A stretch of DNA of 64,000 nucleotides from Psychrobacter arcticus 273-4 (GCF_000012305.1 NC_007204.1:1178001-1242000); one strand, 5' to 3'. Counted from the first letter of the stretch, positions 7,162-13,875 are shown. Program-made: numbers and translations. Notes: generated by a model from the letters alone, not told the origin.

Positions 7162-7212
7162 TGTTGCACACTGTGAAAACTACCGATTGCTTTTTATTCA
7201 CACTGTGTGTAT
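7140..7212. promoter_or_regulatory. Triple operator between repressor and Cro-like gene
   Basis: Three 16-bp sites: TTACACGCTGTGTGGA (7140-7155), TTGCACACTGTGAAAA (7164-7179) and TTCACACTGTGTGTAT (7197-7212). Centres are 24 and 33 bp apart. They share half-sites with the two sites at 2006-2055. The outer sites overlap the leftward and rightward promoters. Confidence 0.78.
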
Positions 7213-7215
7213 TAT
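7187..7215 (+). promoter_or_regulatory. Rightward early promoter (PR-like)
   Basis: TTGCTT (7187-7192) and TATTAT (7210-7215) are spaced 17 bp apart, with an operator site between. It drives the Cro-like, CII-like and replication genes. A second -10-like TATAAT lies at 7222-7227. Confidence 0.65.
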
Positions 7216-7248
7216 TGGTTTTATAATGTCCAACCAAAGGAATACACA

Positions 7249-7449
7249 ATGTCCGATAGAGAATTGATCAAGAAGCTAGGCGGCGTTAAGGCCATTTCAG
7301 ATGCTCTTGGATATAACTATACAACGGTACATAACTGGCTTACTCGTGGTATCTCAAGAGACGCAAAAATTGCTCACCCTGAAATTTTTATGCAAAAGAA
7401 AGTAGAAGATGTAGAGCATATTGATAACTACTTAACAGAGGAGGCCTAA
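7249..7449 (+). CDS. Cro-like HTH regulator
   Basis: 66 aa from the ATG at 7249, with AAGGA 8 nt upstream; the frame is open further back into the promoter, which cannot be coding. The HTH is LIKKLGGVKAISDALGYNYTTVHNWLTRGIS, typical of small Cro/YdaS-type proteins. First gene right of the operators and divergent from the repressor, so it is predicted to bind the same sites and favour lytic growth. Confidence 0.8.
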   Translation: MSDRELIKKLGGVKAISDALGYNYTTVHNWLTRGISRDAKIAHPEIFMQKKVEDVEHIDNYLTEEA

Positions 7450-7451
7450 TC

Positions 7452-7841
7452 ATGACCACCAAATCCATAACGCAATTATCGCTTGAGCAAGCTGCATGGT
7501 CACGCAACATGCAAGCTCAGATATTGCAGGCCATTGATGCTACTGGGCAGCTCGTTGTAGCTGATTGCATCGGTGTTGATAGCAGCACTATTACAAAGAT
7601 GAAGCAGCCACACGGCACTGCTAAACATAGCGACATAGAAAGGCTTTGCCATCTATTGGCAGCTACCGGCTTGAAGGTCGTTGATAAAGATATGAAGTGC
7701 TATGACCAGAATCATGTGAGCTGGCTTTACGGCTTAGCAAAGCTTGGAATGAATCGGTCATTAGATGTTGATGACTTTTTGCATGCAGATGCGGCATTAC
7801 AGATAGCTGAAGGTACTTACCAGCCAAGAGGCGCTTTATGA
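7452..7841 (+). CDS. CII-like transcriptional activator
   Basis: 129 aa, 2 nt after the Cro-like stop. Residues about 8-55 (LSLEQAAWSRNMQAQILQAIDATGQLVVADCIGVDSSTITKMK, abridged here as LSLEQAAW...DSSTITKMK) resemble lambda CII, including its HTH. The C-terminal 60 residues are longer than lambda CII (97 aa). In lambda CII activates repressor establishment and int expression. The position after cro and before replication genes supports the call. Confidence 0.7.
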   Translation: MTTKSITQLSLEQAAWSRNMQAQILQAIDATGQLVVADCIGVDSSTITKMKQPHGTAKHSDIERLCHLLAATGLKVVDKDMKCYDQNHVSWLYGLAKLGMNRSLDVDDFLHADAALQIAEGTYQPRGAL

Positions 7842-8008
7842 GTTGCTCAGACTGCCCAAGCTTTACAGATGGTAAATGCTGCCATGAATCAATTAAGCCA
7901 ATAGCTCGCCCAGTTGTACCGGCGCCGATGTGTGAAGAAATATTGGAGCGCATGAAAGCTCAGTATGACGAAGCGTATGAATACTACGGTGATTGCTATG
8001 AAGACTAA
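7838..8008 (+). CDS. 56-aa cysteine-containing phage protein
   Basis: The ATG overlaps the CII-like stop (ATGA). The sequence starts MSCSDCPSFTDGKCCHESIK, with a C-x2-C...C-C-H cluster that could bind zinc, and ends in an acidic Tyr-rich tail (YDEAYEYYGDCYED). Function unknown; it belongs to the early rightward operon. Confidence 0.6.
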   Translation: MSCSDCPSFTDGKCCHESIKPIARPVVPAPMCEEILERMKAQYDEAYEYYGDCYED

Positions 8009-8156
8009 TTCAACGACCAGTAAGCCATTGGCATGTGATGCAATTTGGAATGAACGCCAAGCAAGCTTCGCCTTGGAGCAAAGCGCAGCGAAAACTAAGC
8101 AAAGTTTATTAGCGCAACAAGCCAATATTGTTAAGAAGGCAAAATTTAAGCAATAA
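7998..8156 (+). CDS. 52-aa hypothetical phage protein
   Basis: It starts MKTNSTTSKPLACDAIWNER. The ATG at 7998 overlaps the previous gene by 11 nt and follows a GGTGA. A basic, Gln/Ala-rich helical C-terminus (QQANIVKKAKFKQ) ends just before a hairpin. Unknown function. Confidence 0.5.
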   Translation: MKTNSTTSKPLACDAIWNERQASFALEQSAAKTKQSLLAQQANIVKKAKFKQ

Positions 8157-8189
8157 AAAACCCTCATCAGCGCGAACTGATCAGGGTTT
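8154..8189 (-). terminator. Hairpin with leftward T-tract before the replication gene
   Basis: AAACCCTCATCAG pairs with CTGATCAGGGTTT (12 of 13 bp, CGCGAA loop). The A-run sits on the left, so the T-tract exists only for leftward transcripts. In the rightward mRNA it is a stable leader hairpin about 35 nt upstream of the replication start codon. Confidence 0.55.
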
Positions 8190-8218
8190 ACTAACTCTTC
8201 GATAAGGAATATTTAATC

Positions 8219-9163
8219 ATGAATCTAGCAATTAGGCAAGAGTCAATGAAGAAAAATGGATATACAGCTGTAGACAACCGTGTTTATGACACACAGCCTT
8301 TTATATCGCCATCAGCGTTCGCCATGCTTATGCGTATCGATAGAATGACCAACGGTTACCAAGATGACGTTAAAGCGCTGTCTAATACGTTTTTGCAAGA
8401 GCTTTGCAATATGACCAAAAATACTGTCTCTAAGTACGTAGATGAGTTGGTCGAAATTGGGATTTTAGTTGCTCATAAACGCTCAAGAAAAACGACTATT
8501 TACGCTATCGATTATGAAAGATTATTCATTTTTGTCGATGAATCCCAAAATTTGGGTTCCCAAACTTTGACCCAGTGTATCCCAAACTTTGACCCAGTTG
8601 AGTCCCAAACTTTGGGACGTATTAAATTAAAACAAAATAAAAACTTATTAAATAAAAACTCTCTTGTGCAAAAAGCGAAATCTAGCCACTTGAGATTGGT
8701 CACTGATGAAAAACCAAAACCACCAGTTAAAAAATCAAAATCCTTGAATATTCCATTTGATGATTTTTGGAATGGTTACGACAAGAAAAAAGACACAGCC
8801 AAGTGTGAGAAAAAATGGTCATCACTCACAGACAACGAACGTGAACTGATCATGAATCACATTCCAGATTACGTCGCATCAACACCAGTTAAAAAATATC
8901 GTAAAAATCCTATGACGTACCTCAACGGAAAATGTTGGCTTGATGAAATTGACCAGTCACAACCAAACCAAGCACAGCAACCAAATCATCAGGAGAACAC
9001 CAATGCGAACACTCAACCAGCTAACAGCCAGCATCAGCAATTCGACACAAGCACCACAGCAGGTTATGCAGCCAAGCTCGATGCAGATGCAGAACGATAC
9101 TATGCAGAGCAAGCAGCAATCACCCAGCAGTCAGCTAACGGAAGCACTGAGAGCGCTTTTTAA
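8219..9163 (+). CDS. Phage replication initiator (lambda O-like in role)
   Basis: 314 aa. N-terminal winged-helix domain (about residues 15-110: FISPSAFAMLMRIDRM, then LSNTFLQELCNMTKNTVSKYVDELVEIGIL), a linker over the iterons, and a C-terminal region with PFDDFWNGYDKKKDTAKCEKKWSSLTDNEREL (about 181-212), a motif seen in phage replication proteins. The Gln/Asn-rich tail is read in a second frame by the next gene. Four iteron-like repeats and an AT-rich stretch lie inside the gene (8543-8660), as ori does in lambda O. AAGGA precedes the ATG by about 11 nt. Confidence 0.75.
   Translation: MNLAIRQESMKKNGYTAVDNRVYDTQPFISPSAFAMLMRIDRMTNGYQDDVKALSNTFLQELCNMTKNTVSKYVDELVEIGILVAHKRSRKTTIYAIDYERLFIFVDESQNLGSQTLTQCIPNFDPVESQTLGRIKLKQNKNLLNKNSLVQKAKSSHLRLVTDEKPKPPVKKSKSLNIPFDDFWNGYDKKKDTAKCEKKWSSLTDNERELIMNHIPDYVASTPVKKYRKNPMTYLNGKCWLDEIDQSQPNQAQQPNHQENTNANTQPANSQHQQFDTSTTAGYAAKLDADAERYYAEQAAITQQSANGSTESAF
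8543..8660. promoter_or_regulatory. Predicted prophage replication origin: four iterons plus AT-rich DNA
   Basis: Repeats start at 8543 (TCCCAAAATTTGGG), 8558 and 8580 (both TCCCAAACTTTGACCCAG) and 8603 (TCCCAAACTTTGGGA); the last three are 22-23 bp apart, about two helical turns. An AT-rich stretch runs from about 8621 to 8660. The arrangement inside the initiator gene parallels lambda ori. Confidence 0.8.
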
Positions 9164-9710
9164 ACAATGGAAGGCATGGTTCAAAAATAAGATGAAAACG
9201 AAAGATGATGATTTTGATTGGTCTTTTGACATGGTTCTAGTCTGGGCTCGGTACCTGACCAAGAAGCGCATCACGGGAAAAGAGTTTGATATGGCCAGTG
9301 AACTGTCTTTTGATCAAGACTGGATGCCAAGCAATGCAAAAGAGTTTTTGGCCTTGGTACGTACGCAGAAGGCAAATGAATACCCATCAGCACAAGCAGC
9401 CTTTGATAACGCCTGTTGCCAATGCGGATTGATTGAAGACCAGTACGTCAAGCGCCAGTGGCTGCATGCAGTGGTACTAGAGACAGCAAATCGTATTGGT
9501 ATGGGTAAGCTTAAAAACGCTGACAATTATTTCATCAAGGCGTTCACAAGTGTTTATGAGCAAGTGATCAGCGAGCATCAGAATGGGTCCACGTTTGTTA
9601 TTCCTAAGTCACATCAAGTCGCTTATGAGCACACACCGGTGCAGTTAGGTAGCGAAGCAGATAAACGGATTAATGAGCAATTGGCAGGTTTAAGGAGATT
9701 AGCGGTGTGA
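9003..9710 (+). CDS. Lambda P-like helicase-loader candidate
   Basis: 235 aa from the ATG at 9003, where AGGAG lies 7-8 nt upstream; the upstream part of the frame lies inside the initiator gene without an SD. It overlaps that gene by 161 bp. A Gln-rich N-terminus is followed by a helical domain (LTEALRALFKQWKAWF... ITGKEFDMASELSFDQDWMPSNAKEFLALV) and a C-terminal helical bundle (QWLHAVVLETANRIG). Size, position after the initiator and the W-L-h-x-N-x4-R-like region suggest a DnaB loader like P. Sequence resemblance is weak. Confidence 0.5.
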   Translation: MRTLNQLTASISNSTQAPQQVMQPSSMQMQNDTMQSKQQSPSSQLTEALRALFKQWKAWFKNKMKTKDDDFDWSFDMVLVWARYLTKKRITGKEFDMASELSFDQDWMPSNAKEFLALVRTQKANEYPSAQAAFDNACCQCGLIEDQYVKRQWLHAVVLETANRIGMGKLKNADNYFIKAFTSVYEQVISEHQNGSTFVIPKSHQVAYEHTPVQLGSEADKRINEQLAGLRRLAV

Positions 9711-9940
9711 CAAACGCCCAACGAACATTCGAAACAAGACACGCAGCGCTACGCTACATAGCCAATTTAAGCCCTAATCGTGTTGGAGTAGCAGACATAG
9801 CAGGCTTGACCGATACGCACGTTAGAACGTCTCAGAGAGTGCTTAGAGATTTAGAGAGCTGGGGATATTTGATTGCAGATAATCAACGCCCAATCGGCTA
9901 CAAATTTAACGAAGATAAGCGAGGGGAGATGGGATTATGA
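9707..9940 (+). CDS. Small winged-helix DNA-binding protein
   Basis: 77 aa beginning at a GTG that overlaps the previous stop. The core ALRYIANLSPNRVGVADIAGLTDTHVRTSQRVLRDLESWGYL is a typical winged HTH. It overlaps the next gene by ATGA. Probably an early regulator; target unknown. Confidence 0.65.
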   Translation: MTNAQRTFETRHAALRYIANLSPNRVGVADIAGLTDTHVRTSQRVLRDLESWGYLIADNQRPIGYKFNEDKRGEMGL

Positions 9941-10281
9941 GAAAAAGCGTACAAGCATTAGGCAGAATGAAGTCAGGACAGATGAATGGTACTGAGAAAG
10001 CCTACGCACAGCATTTGGAGCTGCTGAAACGAGCAGGTGAGATTGCTTATTACTCATTCGATAACATCAATTTACGGTTAGCAGACAAGACGTTTTATAA
10101 GCCTGATTTTTTAGTGATGAAAGCAGATGGTCAGTTGGAAATACACGAAGTGAAGGGCCAGTGGACTGACGATGCTTTGGTGAAGATTAAGGTTGCTGCT
10201 GACAAGTTCCCTTTTAAGTTTATTGCGATCATGAAGCAGACAAAAAGGAATGGCGGCGGTTGGGATGTTCGAGAGTTTTAA
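9937..10281 (+). CDS. DUF1064 nuclease-like phage protein
   Basis: 114 aa. FYKPDFLVMKADGQLEIHEVKG (about residues 54-75) gives the D...E-x-K arrangement of PD-(D/E)XK nucleases, and the overall pattern fits DUF1064, a phage family placed with Holliday-junction-resolvase-like enzymes. A basic N-terminus (KSVQALGRMKSGQ) may bind DNA. ATGA overlap with the upstream gene shows operon membership. Probable role in replication or recombination intermediates. Confidence 0.7.
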   Translation: MRKSVQALGRMKSGQMNGTEKAYAQHLELLKRAGEIAYYSFDNINLRLADKTFYKPDFLVMKADGQLEIHEVKGQWTDDALVKIKVAADKFPFKFIAIMKQTKRNGGGWDVREF

Positions 10282-10333
10282 CAAAGTATAAAAAAGTATA
10301 TCGATGTTTATAAATGTTTACTAAGGATTCCAA

Positions 10334-10903
10334 ATGAACAACTTACTAGCTAATAGATTTGCAACGAGTGCCCGTTTAGCAATTAACGACATGGAATGGC
10401 TCAAGCAAGGCTTAGGCGTTAAGACAGTTAAGTTTGACATTGGCGCTGGTGGGTTGCCTCCTGAAGTGAACTGGGAAGACAAGTCAGCTGCCATTGCATT
10501 GATCAAGAGCAAAACAGGCAAGGCGCTAGCTTCGTTGCTAGTATGGGGCGATAACGAACTGTACGACTGGTCAGAGTCGTTTAATGATGTGGTTAATCAC
10601 TTAGCAGCCAATATGATCAAGTATTGCGTAGAAGATGATAGAGGCGCACCTAAGTCTAAATACACGCTTAATGAGCTGGCATACAAGATGGCACGTATGA
10701 CCTTGCACTTTGAGCTATACAACTTGTGGTCGCTGTACTCAGTCGAAGGGCGCTTACTCTTCAGCGGTATCGATATGTCAGCGAGCACATACAGTCAGAT
10801 TTGGTCGAAGTATCAAGAAAAAATGCTGCATGATATTGACTATCTGATGGGATTTATTAATCAGGATGTTGATAATTATCGATTCAAACTAAAGGAGGTT
10901 TAG
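10334..10903 (+). CDS. Unknown phage protein at the end of the early operon
   Basis: 189 aa, soluble, mixed alpha-rich (FNDVVNHLAANMIKYCVEDD, YTLNELAYKMARMTLHFELYNLW). No family recognised. Its position, last before late control, is where lambdoid phages carry the Q-type antiterminator, but I see no Q motif, so that role is only positional. An unused AAAGGAGG lies at its own 3' end. Confidence 0.55.
   Translation: MNNLLANRFATSARLAINDMEWLKQGLGVKTVKFDIGAGGLPPEVNWEDKSAAIALIKSKTGKALASLLVWGDNELYDWSESFNDVVNHLAANMIKYCVEDDRGAPKSKYTLNELAYKMARMTLHFELYNLWSLYSVEGRLLFSGIDMSASTYSQIWSKYQEKMLHDIDYLMGFINQDVDNYRFKLKEV
10891..10898 (+). promoter_or_regulatory. Orphan Shine-Dalgarno sequence
   Basis: AAAGGAGG overlaps the 3' end of the 189-aa gene, but no start codon follows at usable distance; the next gene starts 76 nt downstream with its own weak leader. 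It probably served a lost gene. Confidence 0.6.
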
Positions 10904-10924
10904 ATTTATTATTTTACTAAAAAA

Positions 10925-10944
10925 ACTACCAATGGTAGTATAGT
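10925..10944 (+). promoter_or_regulatory. Inverted repeat with -10-like element upstream of the TPR/HEPN pair
   Basis: A perfect inverted repeat ACTACC-aat-GGTAGT (10925-10939) abuts TATAGT (10939-10944), a possible -10; the -35 is poor. It could be an operator controlling an independent promoter for the pair. Confidence 0.4.
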
Positions 10945-10973
10945 CACAACTATATTTAATAAAAAAATAAAAT

Positions 10974-11789
10974 ATGAGAGCACCCCAAGCACAGTCTAAA
11001 CTTTCTGAAGTTCTGGAATTTTTACAGCAATACGAAGGCACTATTAATCCTAATAAGCTTATTTTTGGCCGCTGGATTAAAGATGCCCAAGCATTACGTT
11101 TGGTTGATCCGTCAGAAGGATATATGATGGAAGCATGGGTTTATCGAGCTCAGGGTAAGTTAGACAAAGCTTTAGAGTACATGAAAAATGCATACCGTTT
11201 GGATTCGTCTTCAAGTAGCGTGAATGTGAATTACGCCTCATTGTTGTTAAGCAGTGGTGATTTTAATGAATCTGAAAAGTTGTGTATAAAGCGAATTAGG
11301 CTTGATAGAACCAATACAGATATATTTAAGATATTAATAACGAATACGCTGCATACTTTCAATCAAGACGCTTTGTTTGAGGCAATTGAGTTGTTTATCC
11401 CTACAAATCCGGAGGCGGAAAAAGTGATAGGACAAGCTAAAAAAAGGATATTCGATTTTGATCATATGCAATCTACTCTAGAGTCAGCTAATTTATCTAT
11501 TGAAGTATATAAGCGTTTTAGTAGCATAACTCAAAAAGTAAGAAACACGAGATATATAGGAGAGTCACGTACAGTCATTAACTGCGAAGTTAATGAGTTA
11601 GGAACGTTTCTTCTTATAGATGAAGCATTGGTTAATGCAAGTATTGAAGACTGCTTAAGTATGTATGATGATCTAGTTGAAGAGATAATTAATGATGATC
11701 ATTATTTTGAAGAGTATAAGAAGATTATTTTTAATTTTATTCCGACCACAAGCACAGCTATCAATTCCGCTTATCAGTTGGAAATTTAA
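10974..11789 (+). CDS. TPR protein, first gene of an AT-rich two-gene cargo module
   Basis: 271 aa. Two tetratricopeptide-like repeats are visible at about residues 46-79 (GYMMEAWVYRAQGKLDKALEYMKNAYRLD in outline) and 81-114 (VNYASLLLSSGDFNESEKLC). The C-terminal 150 residues are acidic and unrecognised (YDDLVEEIINDDHYFEEYKK). No signal peptide or membrane segment. The start lacks a clear SD and lies in an A/T-only leader. The next gene begins 2 nt after its stop. TPRs usually mediate protein contacts, so it may sense or control its HEPN-like partner. Confidence 0.6.
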   Translation: MRAPQAQSKLSEVLEFLQQYEGTINPNKLIFGRWIKDAQALRLVDPSEGYMMEAWVYRAQGKLDKALEYMKNAYRLDSSSSSVNVNYASLLLSSGDFNESEKLCIKRIRLDRTNTDIFKILITNTLHTFNQDALFEAIELFIPTNPEAEKVIGQAKKRIFDFDHMQSTLESANLSIEVYKRFSSITQKVRNTRYIGESRTVINCEVNELGTFLLIDEALVNASIEDCLSMYDDLVEEIINDDHYFEEYKKIIFNFIPTTSTAINSAYQLEI

Positions 11790-11791
11790 CT

Positions 11792-12223
11792 ATGAGTGTT
11801 AGTAACAGTGATTTAGAGGGTGCCGCTGCTCGCTTATTTCCTCAACCTGAAATGATTATTGATGAAGCAACTCAAAGAGCATGTGTGAATCGTAAGTATT
11901 ATATAACATATCACTGCTTACTCAGTATCATTGAAGAGCACTTTCCAAGCTATGATATGAGTAATGAAGGTATGTTTGGCAATACTGGCTCACATAATAG
12001 AGTGTATTTAGTCTTTGATGATATTTACAAGAATACTAAATGTAAAAACGCACAAAGATTATCTATTAAATTCACTAACTTCTTATCAAAACGTCATAAA
12101 GCTGACTATGCTCTAAATGAGGATTTTAGTGAGTTTGATTATAAGCAAGCTCTGAAATTTGCAATAGATATACCTGAATTAGCAGATAATATTGCTGAGG
12201 TTCAGAAACAGAAAGCGATATAA
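11792..12223 (+). CDS. HEPN-like protein, second gene of the TPR module
   Basis: 143 aa. The first helix RKYYITYHCLLSIIEEHFP (34-52), the GSHNRVYLVFDDI segment (66-78) and the R101-H102-K-A-D-Y106 motif followed by DFSEFDYKQALKFA (111-124) match the pattern of HEPN domains (x-YY-x-x-Y...GSH...R-x-x-ADY). HEPN proteins are often RNases or nucleotidyltransferase partners in toxin-antitoxin and abortive infection systems; a strict R-x4-6-H motif is not clear here, so catalysis is uncertain. Two nt downstream of the TPR gene, so probably co-translated. Confidence 0.55.
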   Translation: MSVSNSDLEGAAARLFPQPEMIIDEATQRACVNRKYYITYHCLLSIIEEHFPSYDMSNEGMFGNTGSHNRVYLVFDDIYKNTKCKNAQRLSIKFTNFLSKRHKADYALNEDFSEFDYKQALKFAIDIPELADNIAEVQKQKAI

Positions 12224-12257
12224 CGCTTAAAGCAATATTTCCATATCTTTATTATTC

Positions 12258-12286
12258 TTGACCCTTGCCGACAGTTAGTGCTATAT
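12258..12286 (+). promoter_or_regulatory. Strong promoter at the head of the late-control region
   Basis: TTGACC (12258-12263) is followed after 17 bp by CTATAT (12281-12286). It drives the 74-aa gene and runs into two strong terminators, similar in layout to lambda pR'-tR'. Confidence 0.6.
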
Positions 12287-12338
12287 TTCCTACACTGGCG
12301 TAAGTTGTAAGTGAAGCCAACTGATTCATGAGGTCTTA

Positions 12339-12563
12339 ATGATAAAGCGAATAGCTGAGCGTTATTGCTTAAAGCAAGTCAATATTATTAATGAACTCCA
12401 AAAGGAGAATAATAGGCAATGCTTATCTGATGCTAGCTATAAAGATAGTTTGGGTTACCATCGTCGCAAGCAACGAATCATGATAGCGACGATAAAATAT
12501 AATACTGCTATCGATTTATTTTTAAGAGACTCGAAGTTTGAAAAAATAGAAGTAGAGTTATAG
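12339..12563 (+). CDS. Hypothetical 74-aa phage protein
   Basis: A basic, alpha-helical protein (MIKRIAERYCLKQVNIINEL ... RRKQRIMIATIKYNTAIDLF). AGGT lies 5-8 nt before the ATG. It follows its own promoter and is closed by a terminator. Its basic charge could fit nucleic-acid binding. No family recognised. Confidence 0.5.
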   Translation: MIKRIAERYCLKQVNIINELQKENNRQCLSDASYKDSLGYHRRKQRIMIATIKYNTAIDLFLRDSKFEKIEVEL

Positions 12564-12567
12564 CAAT

Positions 12568-12597
12568 AAGCCTTATCTAACCGATAGGGCTTTTTTA
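12568..12597 (+). terminator. Rho-independent terminator (first of a pair)
   Basis: AAGCCTTATC pairs with GATAGGGCTT (9 of 10) followed by a T run. Confidence 0.8.
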
Positions 12598-12610
12598 TTG
12601 CCTACGATGT

Positions 12611-12644
12611 GCCCGTTATGTGAATATCCATATCGGGCTTTTTT
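12611..12644 (+). terminator. Rho-independent terminator (second of a pair)
   Basis: GCCCGTTATG pairs with CATATCGGGC (9 of 10), followed by six Ts, just 14 bp after the first terminator. Confidence 0.8.
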
Positions 12645-12671
12645 ACGTCCAAAATTTAGCAAGGGATTGCT

Positions 12672-12833
12672 ATGTGTGAACTAACCAACCAACAGGCCTA
12701 TGATTACTATCAAGAGGCGACGATGCCAAGCGGTAAAGACTACTGGCTTAACTTCTTGCAAGATAGGGCGAATAGAGGTGTAGTCGGAGCGCAAGGTTTT
12801 GTAGATAAGATTGAGTTTTGTGAGATTAAGTAA
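12672..12833 (+). CDS. 53-aa hypothetical phage protein
   Basis: It runs from MCELTNQQAYDYYQEATMPS to KIEFCEIK. An AGGG lies about 8 nt before the ATG. It sits between the tandem terminators and the tRNA-like sequence, and its stop codon directly adjoins the latter. Unknown function. Confidence 0.5.
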   Translation: MCELTNQQAYDYYQEATMPSGKDYWLNFLQDRANRGVVGAQGFVDKIEFCEIK

Positions 12834-12906
12834 GTGCCTATAGCTCAGTTGGAAGAGCAGAGAACTCATAATTCTTTGGTCGTAGGTTCAAATCCTGCCG
12901 TCTTCA
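12834..12906 (+). tRNA. tRNA-like sequence, CAT anticodon, acceptor stem not paired
   Basis: D-arm (GCTC/GAGC), anticodon arm (GAGAA CTCATAA TTCTT) and T-arm (GTAGG TTCAAAT CCTGC) are intact and correctly spaced, giving anticodon CAT (Met or, if modified, Ile). The acceptor strands GTGCCTA and CGTCTTC form only one Watson-Crick and two wobble pairs, and CCA is not encoded. It is either a decayed phage tRNA or a tRNA mimic. Confidence 0.55.
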
Positions 12907-12987
12907 CTATGTTAAATAATCAGTTTGCCTTCCTTAAAGATCGGAGCGCTACCTTGACATGGTATAGGTCTATATTTTAACCAGTTT

Positions 12988-13018
12988 GCCTCCCTTGATT
13001 GGACGAGGCATTTTTTAT
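12988..13018 (+). terminator. Rho-independent terminator
   Basis: GCCTC (12988-12992) pairs with GAGGC (13005-13009), followed by A and six Ts. Confidence 0.6.
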
Positions 13019-13227
13019 ATCTGCGGTGAGCCTTTAACTAGGGAGCAAGCACCCAAGCCAGAGCGGGCAGAGTGAAGTAACTAAGACTGGCAGTGAGACA
13101 CACTGTCGCTAATCGTAGAGGTTTGTATGTAGTGAAGCACAGGTTTTGACATGCACCTAAATGCAAGCAACCACGTTAATCTCAAGCTTGGCAATATGAT
13201 GCGGCTCATTCCCGCCCCAAGCTTACA

Positions 13228-13256
13228 TAAACCCGTCCAGATGGCGGGTTTACTTT
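13228..13256. terminator. Hairpin terminator
   Basis: Perfect 8-bp stem TAAACCCG/CGGGTTTA, loop TCCAGATGG, with only a weak T-tract to the right. It could stop leftward transcription from the DUF6173 gene. Confidence 0.5.
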
Positions 13257-13326
13257 AATTCTTATGCAAACTGATTGCAGAGTCTCCAAGAATATTTAGC
13301 TATTTTCACCATAGCCAGTAGCAAAG

Positions 13327-13848
13327 TTATCGGTCGTGTGTGAATCCAATAGGAGTTCTTTTTTCATTTGGGTCGTGTTTTGGTACAGCTTGTAATAAAA
13401 AATTTAGCTGATTGCAATGCTGAATTAGACGTGTTGAACCACCAGTTTCCGTTGTCCCATGAAAGATGATGAGATTTGGTCTATTGAACTCAATAGAGCT
13501 CACATAAAAGGTTACTGAACTGCCAAATGATGCAGCTAGGATCATAACCTCCTGCTTATCGTCAAGATTAGACTCAAAATCTTTTACATGGCGAATAACA
13601 GAATCTTCAATCTGAATTACTGGATTATCTATTTTACGTTTTGCCTCAGACGCCTCTGCTTGGAACTTCATTAGGCGGGAGGTGTGGTCATTCATCGGGT
13701 CTAACTCCTTTCGGTAGTTTATAGTTGGCGAAGCAGCGTCTCGAGCCTTTGTTGTTACAGACGTTATGCTTTCTTGTATTCGGTCAGCGAGGTTTTTTGC
13801 TGATGTTTCCTTATCAGAATTAATATTCACTAGGTCTTTAATATCCAT
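13327..13848 (-). CDS. DUF6173-family protein, counter-transcribed
   Basis: 173 aa from the ATG at 13848 (MDIKDLVNINSDK), with GGAA 7-8 nt upstream; an in-frame ATG 13 codons earlier would lie within or before the predicted promoter. The C-terminal half fits my memory of DUF6173: FESNLDDKQEVMILAASFGSSVTFYVSSI, then NLIIFHGTTETGGSTRLIQH..LNFLL and a closing P-I-G-F. Function of the family is unknown. It reads against the late operon from its own promoter, typical of a moron expressed in the lysogen. Confidence 0.65.
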   Translation of the reverse strand: MDIKDLVNINSDKETSAKNLADRIQESITSVTTKARDAASPTINYRKELDPMNDHTSRLMKFQAEASEAKRKIDNPVIQIEDSVIRHVKDFESNLDDKQEVMILAASFGSSVTFYVSSIEFNRPNLIIFHGTTETGGSTRLIQHCNQLNFLLQAVPKHDPNEKRTPIGFTHDR

Positions 13849-13875
13849 ATCTATTTCCACTGAGAATGAGTCTGA

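Larger units (their letters stand above)
12907..13326. other. 420-bp gene-free region with hairpins
   Basis: No open frame of useful length is seen. It holds two terminator-like hairpins (listed separately), a short hairpin CAGTG-agaca-CACTG near 13093-13107, and -35-like TTGACA at 12954-12959 without a convincing -10. An untranslated late leader or small RNA is possible but unproven. Confidence 0.5.

Noticed and set aside
10334..10903. Q antiterminator
   Set aside because: Position fits but no Q-family motif could be recognised.
10921..10980. Riboswitch or attenuator before the TPR gene
   Set aside because: Only one 6-bp inverted repeat; an operator is a simpler reading.
12834..12906. Functional tRNA-Met gene
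   Set aside because: The acceptor strands do not pair, so a working tRNA is not supported; kept only as tRNA-like.
12907..13326. Structured non-coding RNA in the late leader
   Set aside because: Only short hairpins and terminators are visible; no family resemblance, so not annotated as ncRNA.
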